NCBI GenBank assembly: GCA_028687155.1 | Contig: JAQUAR010000028.1 | Coordinates: 1 to 10,193 of the forward strand | Reading direction: 5' to 3' | DNA: 10,193 nt | From: Methylacidiphilaceae bacterium | Lineage (GTDB): Bacteria; Verrucomicrobiota; Verrucomicrobiia; Methylacidiphilales; Methylacidiphilaceae | Part shown: positions 5,615 to 10,193 of the stretch, piece after piece | Numbering within the stretch: position 1 is the stretch's first letter | Layout: every line of letters begins with the position of its first letter | Notes under the pieces: model-generated | What the model was told of the DNA's origin: nothing | The model's input: the letters and a program-made list of their open reading frames with translations, nothing else | Databases searched by the model: none | Program-made: the position numbers and the translations under genes

Positions 5615-6952
5615 ATGGCGATTTTCAAGAAGGAGTGGTTTCGATGGCTTCAGATCTTCGGCCTGGGACTGGTCGGCATCCTCCTGGTCAGCGTGGGGGC
5701 GGGAGCCTTTTGGCTCAACTCTTTCGTCCGGGGGAAGGGCTTGGCCGACTACGCCGCCAATCTTGTGGAGCGGGAAATCGGCTGCCAGGGGACCTTTGAG
5801 TCCTTTTCCTTTGCCGGCTTCGGGTTTGCCACGAAGGGCTATCAAGGGAAGGGCAGTGCGTCTTCCCACTTTGCCTCCCTTCAGGCGAAGGGCATCCGGA
5901 TCGAGATCAATCCCTTCGCGTTGCTCCGCGGCTCGCTGGAGGTGAGGCGGATTCTGATTTTCAAGCTCACCGCAGTGTTGCAAAAGCCTTCCACCGGGGA
6001 CAAGCCACTGGTGGAGGGTGCCTCGCTCCCTGGGGTTAAAGAGGAGCGGAATGCTGCGCTGCAACGATTGCGGATCGTCTCCTTAAGTTTCAAATGGCCT
6101 CCGGACCTGGCCGGAGGAGGTTCGGCCAAGGAGATCGATTTGCGCGGAGAAGCGACGGAGGAGGGCTGGGGGCTGCGGGCCCGGGGAGGGCGCATTGGCG
6201 CGGCGGAACTGCCGGAGCTCACCCTTTCCGAAGCGCACGGGCTCCTGGAGGGGAGGACTCTGCGTATTGAGACGGCGGAATGTCATCTCAGGCGCGCGCC
6301 CGAGGCGCTGTTGGCGGGGACGGGGAAGCTCGGCCTTTCCCCTTCGGAGCCGACCGATCTTTCCTGGCAGGTCCAGGCGCTACCGACGGGGACGGTACTC
6401 CCGAGCCCGTGGAAGGATCGGGTGACCGGGAAGATCCGCGGGTTCGGAAAGGTGCTGGCGGGGGTGGGCCAACCTTATGAAACCAAGGGAGACCTCTTTC
6501 TCGACCAGGGTTCTCTTCATGGAATCCCCTTCCTGGTCGCTCTCGATTCCCTTTTGCAGGTGCGGGATCTGCAGGACCTGCCCTTGAGCCGGGCGCAATG
6601 CCATGTCGAGGGGGAAGGGGATTGGATGCGCATTTCCGCAATCGACATTCAGTCGGGAGACACGATGACGATGAACGGCTGGGCCGAGATCGAAGGGAAG
6701 CGGGTTTCTGGAGTGCTCAACGTCTGTCTGCGGGCGGGCCTCGCGCAACGGATTCCCCGCCTGAACGTCGGGCTGTTCCAGTTGGGGGCGGGAGGGTTTT
6801 TCTGGACGACGGTTCGGCTCTCGGGGACCACGGACAACGTGAAGGAGGATCTCACCCCTCGGCTCGATTGGGCAATCAAGAAGAGCATACCCATGCAGAT
6901 CGAGCAGAAGGGGCAGCAGCTCTTCCGGCGCGTCGTGCCGAAGATCCCTTGA
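5615..6952 (+). CDS. AsmA-like membrane-anchored envelope protein
   Basis: The 445-residue product starts at the ATG at 5615 (MAIFKKEWFRW). One membrane segment follows at about 12-37 (LQIFGLGLVGILLVSVGAGA), leaving the rest on the outer face of the inner membrane. The long remainder has the beta-rich, repetitive character of AsmA/TamB-type proteins: short alternating strands, LRIETAECHLRRA, a Val/Gly-rich centre, and near the end GVLNVCLRAGLAQ and RLSGTTDNVKEDLTPRLDWA. That last motif (G-T-x-D-N-x-K-x-x-L-x-P) is typical of the C-terminus of AsmA-like domains. Members are thought to help move or organise phospholipids and envelope components in Gram-negative cells. The ribosome binding site is weak. 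The 3' end converges with the methyltransferase operon. I am fairly sure of the superfamily, not of a specific role. Confidence 0.65.
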   Translation: MAIFKKEWFRWLQIFGLGLVGILLVSVGAGAFWLNSFVRGKGLADYAANLVEREIGCQGTFESFSFAGFGFATKGYQGKGSASSHFASLQAKGIRIEINPFALLRGSLEVRRILIFKLTAVLQKPSTGDKPLVEGASLPGVKEERNAALQRLRIVSLSFKWPPDLAGGGSAKEIDLRGEATEEGWGLRARGGRIGAAELPELTLSEAHGLLEGRTLRIETAECHLRRAPEALLAGTGKLGLSPSEPTDLSWQVQALPTGTVLPSPWKDRVTGKIRGFGKVLAGVGQPYETKGDLFLDQGSLHGIPFLVALDSLLQVRDLQDLPLSRAQCHVEGEGDWMRISAIDIQSGDTMTMNGWAEIEGKRVSGVLNVCLRAGLAQRIPRLNVGLFQLGAGGFFWTTVRLSGTTDNVKEDLTPRLDWAIKKSIPMQIEQKGQQLFRRVVPKIP

Positions 6953-6974
6953 TGGCCAGCGCATCGTCAAACCC

Positions 6975-6994
6975 GGAACGTTAAACGTCGTTCC
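6975..6994. terminator. Small inverted repeat between convergent genes
   Basis: GGAACG (6975-6980) and CGTTCC (6989-6994) enclose an 8-nt loop. The repeat overlaps the TAA stop of the minus-strand methyltransferase gene (6981-6983) and follows the plus-strand stop by about 20 bp. It could end transcription from both sides, but the stem is short and no T-run follows, so support is weak. Confidence 0.3.
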
Positions 6995-7718
6995 TGCGCC
7001 ACAGGGTGGCCTCGGGCAGACACCACTGAAACTTCCTTGGATGCTCGCGGAGCACCAGCGGGAGATCCCATCTTCGGAGAAGGGTGAAGTGGGGGAGAAG
7101 CAGCGAAGCGACTCTTGGCGATCCGGGAAGGAGCCACTGGTCCCGCGGCGTATGCGCGGAGAGCCAGGAAAACGGAGAGGTGAGAAGGAGCTGTCCGCCG
7201 GGGTGGAGCAGAGCGGGGAGCCGTTCGAGGAGTGCCGTGGGATCGGGAACCCGATCGAGGAGATTGGCAGCGAGGAGGAGGTCGAAGCACTCTTCGAAGG
7301 GGGTGGCGAGCGCGTCGCCGACTCGAAATTCGATCCGCTCCGGGCAGACGCCGGCGGGGAGGGAAAAGTCCCGCTCGACGAGTTGATCGCCCTCCAGAGG
7401 AACCGGGCAGCGGATCGAGCCTGTTTCCTGAAGCAGGCGGGCGGACTGGAGAAAAGTCTGTGAGAGGTCCAATCCGACCACGCGGCGGCAACGCCGGGAG
7501 AGCTCGAAGCAGGAACGACCGACTGCGCAGCCGAGATCGAGAGCGGTGGGGTGGGGAGGAAGCTCTCCCCAACGGAATCCTTCCTGGACGCAGCGGACAG
7601 GAAAGTCGGCCGACTCCCGAGAGCAAGAGGAACTCGGGAGCTGCCATTCGACGGAGCCATAATGGAGAATCAGATACTGGGCGAGTGCGGGGCTCGTCTC
7701 GTAGAAGTCGGAGCTCAT
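6981..7718 (-). CDS. Putative 4-mercaptohistidine N1-methyltransferase (OvoA C-terminal domain type), stand-alone
   Basis: This 245-residue SAM-dependent methyltransferase matches the C-terminal domain of OvoA (TIGR04345-type) along its whole length. The N-terminus FYETSPALAQYLILHYGS (5-22) and FPVRCVQE (39-46) are family signatures. The SAM-binding motif I is ALDLGCAVGRSCFEL (59-73), with the acidic residue after strand 2 in VVGLDLSQ (80-87). AANLLDRVPDP (150-160) and GGQLLLTSPFSWL (174-186) are the later core motifs, and REHPRKFQW and LPEATLWRR (225-242) close the protein. In ovothiol biosynthesis this domain methylates the imidazole nitrogen of 4-mercaptohistidine. The sulfoxide-synthase part of OvoA is absent here and would have to be encoded elsewhere. 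The ATG at 7718 overlaps the stop of the upstream M29-like gene as ATGA, implying translational coupling. Confidence 0.88.
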   Translation of the reverse strand: MSSDFYETSPALAQYLILHYGSVEWQLPSSSCSRESADFPVRCVQEGFRWGELPPHPTALDLGCAVGRSCFELSRRCRRVVGLDLSQTFLQSARLLQETGSIRCPVPLEGDQLVERDFSLPAGVCPERIEFRVGDALATPFEECFDLLLAANLLDRVPDPTALLERLPALLHPGGQLLLTSPFSWLSAHTPRDQWLLPGSPRVASLLLPHFTLLRRWDLPLVLREHPRKFQWCLPEATLWRRNDV

Positions 7719-8917
7719 TCTGCCTGGCCGAGGAGCTGTCGGAAATAGGGACCGAGCCGATAGTCCTCGAGGAGGATCTGGGTCTCCCCGTTCCGTTCCA
7801 TCCGCACTTGGGGGACTTGGATATCCGGAGTCTTGAAGGGGGCGAAGAGAATGTCGTCGTGGGTCGCGTTCCGGGGATGGCGGAAGCCGGAAGGCCCAAG
7901 CGGTCCCCCGAGGTGGTCGGAGCGGCCGGTTGCAAGGTGAAAGGTCCCGAGAATCTTCTCGTCCTGGATGTCCGGACCTGCCGGAGGCAGGGACTGGGTT
8001 CCGAAGCCGAGCTCACCCACCTCCCCGGCAGCGGGGTCCTCGGCCAGGCGACGATTGTAGAGAGCAATTCGGGCCGGATCCCCGCGGAGCAGCCGCGCCG
8101 CTTGGGCTCGTCCGCCCGAGACCCGGACGATCGCGGTGGTTCCTTCCTCGAATCGGAGCGGGAAGTCGCCTTCCGCTCCCTTCGGGACGAAGTAGACCTC
8201 TCCCGCCGGCAAGTTCACGATATCGGGCTGCTCCCCGCGGCAGATCCCATGGCTCTTCTGTGCCTCCGCTCCGCGGGTGTCCAAGGTGAGCGAGAGGGGG
8301 CAGCCGTCGATTCGGTAGTCGATCCGGAAGAGGTCGGCTCCGGAAAGGCCGGAGCGGAGGATCTCCGCCTGCCGGCTTACTTCCTCGTAGTCGACGGAAA
8401 GCCCCGTGGCGAGGATCGTCCGGTTGAGGCCATGCATGGTCGCTCCGCGAAAACCAAAGACCCTGGCCTTGGCGGTCAGAGGAGCCGTCGCCGAGAAGCG
8501 GGAGAAGCAGAGGAAGATGTCGAAGTGGGGATAGAGATCCCGGTCGAAGAGGAGGCGGCTGCCGGCGACATCGAAGACCTCCGAGGGCAGATCAAGGTTG
8601 CTCCCTCCCGTCTCCGCATAGGCGAAAAGATCGCCTCCTTCCAGCCCAAGCTCTTCCCGGACCCCGTTTCGGAGCCCTTCGAAGAAGACCTTGTGGGCGA
8701 GCCGTTGAACCGGACGGCCCGGATCGCCGAGGAACGCATGGTCTCGAACCCGTTGCGGGTCGGGAAGGTCGATGAGGAGAGCGATCCGCTCTCCGCGGCG
8801 CGGCGCGAAGACGGTCCGAAGCAGGTGCGAGAGGTCGAAGGGCGGAAATGGGGGGAGGTCCTGGCTCACGGCGAAAGTAAAAAATAAGAACGGGTCTTCC
8901 GGCAAGAACTGTTCCAC
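7715..8917 (-). CDS. Peptidase M29-like (aminopeptidase T family) protein
   Basis: Of about 400 residues, the C-terminal half carries the M29 pattern: DIVNLPAGEVYFVP (about 230-245), GELGFGTQ (301-308), DEKILGTFHLATG (319-331), DHLGG (334-338) and HDDILF (353-358). The candidate metal ligands E302, E320, H327, H353 and D355 are all present, so a working dinuclear metallopeptidase is possible, although overall similarity to classical AmpS/AmpT is distant. The first half has the extended alpha/beta form of the family. The start used is a GTG at 8917 without a good Shine-Dalgarno sequence. A GTG at 8869 (VSQDLPPFPPFDL) is an equally plausible start and would shorten the protein by 16 residues. 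It is the first gene of a two-gene operon with the ovothiol-type methyltransferase and is divergent from the RMD1-like gene. The substrate is unknown. Confidence 0.7.
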   Translation of the reverse strand: MEQFLPEDPFLFFTFAVSQDLPPFPPFDLSHLLRTVFAPRRGERIALLIDLPDPQRVRDHAFLGDPGRPVQRLAHKVFFEGLRNGVREELGLEGGDLFAYAETGGSNLDLPSEVFDVAGSRLLFDRDLYPHFDIFLCFSRFSATAPLTAKARVFGFRGATMHGLNRTILATGLSVDYEEVSRQAEILRSGLSGADLFRIDYRIDGCPLSLTLDTRGAEAQKSHGICRGEQPDIVNLPAGEVYFVPKGAEGDFPLRFEEGTTAIVRVSGGRAQAARLLRGDPARIALYNRRLAEDPAAGEVGELGFGTQSLPPAGPDIQDEKILGTFHLATGRSDHLGGPLGPSGFRHPRNATHDDILFAPFKTPDIQVPQVRMERNGETQILLEDYRLGPYFRQLLGQAE

Positions 8918-8964
8918 GGAAGAGCCAGCAGGAGAAACTGGAAGAAGCGGAGCGGAGTGTTAAG

Positions 8965-10053
8965 ATGAGGATGGAGCAGGCTATGAAAGCTCGGTTTTTC
9001 CTTCTCATCCCGTTCGATATGGGACTGGAGCTCGACTTCCGGGAGCCGGAGACCAAGGGGCTCATGAAGCAGTTCGGCCGGCCGAGGACCGAGCCCGTGA
9101 CGTTTCGGGGCACCCTGTTGGCCGAGGGCGATGCGGTGGCCCGGATCTATAACTTCGGGGTCGGCATCCTCCAGCTCTCGTTCTCTGTCCAGGGGGATTT
9201 GAATTTCTACGCGAGCCTCGCCTCCCGGATCGATTTGCTCCGGCTCGGCAAGGCTCCGATCCCCGATTGGGCTCGCGCAACCATCGGCGAGGTGCTCGCC
9301 GAGGCAAAAGAGTTCGCGACCTATCAGTATGATTTCCGGCTGGATGAGGTCCAGGTCTTTCCGATTCTGTCGTTGGAGCCGGGTGTCGTCGGGGATGCCG
9401 AGGTCTTTCTCCGGGAGAACCGGAAGACCTTGTACGGAATGGTCAGCGGTGAGCCGAACTACGACATCCTCTCCTCGTTCGTTCTGGATCAAGAGAAGCT
9501 CGTGAACTTCGGCTATTACGAAAACGAGCTCATCCTCATCAAGCGTTTCGGAGCGGTCGTCTCCTCCCAGGAGTCCGGAACGATCTTGGATATGATCCGG
9601 CTCGCCTACGCGGTCTACTGGAACCTCCGGTCCTACAACTCTCTTCTCGATCGCGAGATCGGGCGCGCCCGGGAGCTGGTGGCTCATCTTCCGCCCTGGC
9701 ATAAATTCTGGGTGATGCCCCGCTGGTACGAGCGCTTTTCAAGCGAGGCGATGGACTTCGTTCGCGACAAGCTGGCGATCGTCGAATCGCTATACCAGGT
9801 ATTTGGTAATGTCTTGCGGATCGATTCGGATTGGCATCTGCGGACGATCCACCGCTATGTTGAGCAGGTCTTCGACATCGGAGATCTCTCGAAGGCGGTC
9901 AACGCGAAGCTCGACCGGATCGAGCAGTGCTACAGCGCAGCCCAGGACTTCATCTCCACGAACTTCTTCATCGCGGTCGAGATTCTGTTGATGCTCTCTT
10001 TTGCCTGGATGATTTTCGACACGGTCCTGCTTTTTGTGATCGCGCACAAGTGA
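8965..10053 (+). CDS. Protein with C-terminal membrane anchor, possibly RMD1/YagE (DUF155) family
   Basis: The 362-residue product has alternative starts: the ATG at 8965, where GGAG lies 7 nt upstream, or the ATG at 8983 (MKARFFLLIPFDMGLELDF), which has GGAG 6 nt upstream. The N-terminal half is an alpha/beta region including ARIYNFGVGILQLSFSV, reminiscent of the 'YGVVVFW' strand of RMD1/YagE proteins. Then come a long helical, charged region (SYNSLLDREIGRARELVAHL, later AVNAKLDRIEQCYSAAQDFI) and a C-terminal hydrophobic segment at about 334-360 (FFIAVEILLMLSFAWMIFDT). This order of N-terminal domain, coiled-coil-like helices and terminal anchor is that of DUF155 proteins, whose bacterial role is not settled. 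The gene is intact and lies at the head of a plus-strand transcript. I am confident of a real membrane protein and only moderately so of the family. Confidence 0.6.
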   Translation: MRMEQAMKARFFLLIPFDMGLELDFREPETKGLMKQFGRPRTEPVTFRGTLLAEGDAVARIYNFGVGILQLSFSVQGDLNFYASLASRIDLLRLGKAPIPDWARATIGEVLAEAKEFATYQYDFRLDEVQVFPILSLEPGVVGDAEVFLRENRKTLYGMVSGEPNYDILSSFVLDQEKLVNFGYYENELILIKRFGAVVSSQESGTILDMIRLAYAVYWNLRSYNSLLDREIGRARELVAHLPPWHKFWVMPRWYERFSSEAMDFVRDKLAIVESLYQVFGNVLRIDSDWHLRTIHRYVEQVFDIGDLSKAVNAKLDRIEQCYSAAQDFISTNFFIAVEILLMLSFAWMIFDTVLLFVIAHK

Positions 10054-10098
10054 GCGTGCAGGCTAGGGTCCCTCTCCCCCCTCGGACACGGGGTTGCC

Positions 10099-10193
10099 GT
10101 GATCGAGGACGATAGGCGAATTGGAAAGTTCATTGATCTTCCCCTCTCGGCCGGGGAAATGGCGGCCGAGATGATCCGCCACGGAGCGGATCG
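10099..10193 (+). CDS. Possible start of a further gene, cut by window edge
   Basis: A GTG at 10099 opens a frame to the right edge (VIEDDRRIGKFIDLPLSAGE, then MAAEMIRHGADR). It lies 46 bp after the preceding stop, in the same frame and direction, and its composition is protein-like. Only 31 residues are visible and the ribosome binding site is poor, so neither start nor family can be settled. Confidence 0.3.
   Translation, partial: MIEDDRRIGKFIDLPLSAGEMAAEMIRHGAD

Noticed and set aside
6380-7660. Minus-strand open frame of 426 codons across the end of the AsmA-like gene and the methyltransferase gene
   Set aside because: It overlaps two well-supported genes and its product is Ser/Pro/Arg-rich without recognisable motifs.
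7232-8887. Plus-strand open frame of 551 codons opposite the methyltransferase and M29-like genes
   Set aside because: The minus-strand genes in the same DNA match known families over their full length. The plus-strand product is low-complexity Arg/Gly/Glu-rich, as expected from antisense reading of GC-rich genes.
1-10193. CRISPR array, rRNA genes, insertion sequence or transposase
   Set aside because: No regularly spaced repeats of 20-40 bp, no rRNA-like sequence and no transposase motif were seen on either strand.

Overview
The window is GC-rich bacterial DNA in two halves that meet at a tRNA gene. The organism cannot be named from the sequence alone. A stand-alone ovothiol-type methyltransferase beside AsmA-like and RMD1/YagE-like membrane proteins, together with the high GC, would fit a Gram-negative lineage such as Verrucomicrobiota (for example the Methylacidiphilaceae). 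That is a weak guess.

Left half (1 to about 5370): this looks like an accessory, partly decayed island. It starts with the 5' part of a Fic-family AMPylase gene on the minus strand, cut by the window edge and carrying the self-inhibitory SNLIEG motif. Next come a small exported or lipoprotein-like gene that appears frame-disrupted, a start-less 3' remnant on the minus strand, an intact Uma2-family (DUF820) nuclease-like gene, and a chimeric gene joining a DUF433 antitoxin-type domain to an N-terminally shortened AbiEii-type nucleotidyltransferase. These are followed by a small single-pass membrane protein, a 62-residue small ORF and an excisionase-like helix-turn-helix protein. The stretches between genes hold no convincing coding sequence, only hairpins and short direct repeats. 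No integrase or transposase is visible.

Junction: tRNA-Arg(TCT) lies on the minus strand at 5377-5449, with its 3' end facing the accessory half. That is the usual geometry for integration into a tRNA 3' end. Three direct repeats at about one helical turn spacing lie roughly 125-155 bp from that end.

Right half (5450-10193): long intact genes with compact spacing, probably chromosomal core. An AsmA-like membrane-anchored protein on the plus strand converges on a two-gene minus-strand operon. The operon encodes a peptidase-M29-like protein (aminopeptidase T type), followed with an ATGA overlap by a putative 4-mercaptohistidine N1-methyltransferase, which corresponds to the C-terminal domain of OvoA. 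Divergent from this operon is a protein with a C-terminal membrane anchor resembling the RMD1/YagE (DUF155) family. A further gene may begin at the right edge.

The most interesting points are the DUF433-nucleotidyltransferase chimera, the coupling of an M29-like protein to an ovothiol-type methyltransferase, and the signs of an integrated element ending at tRNA-Arg.
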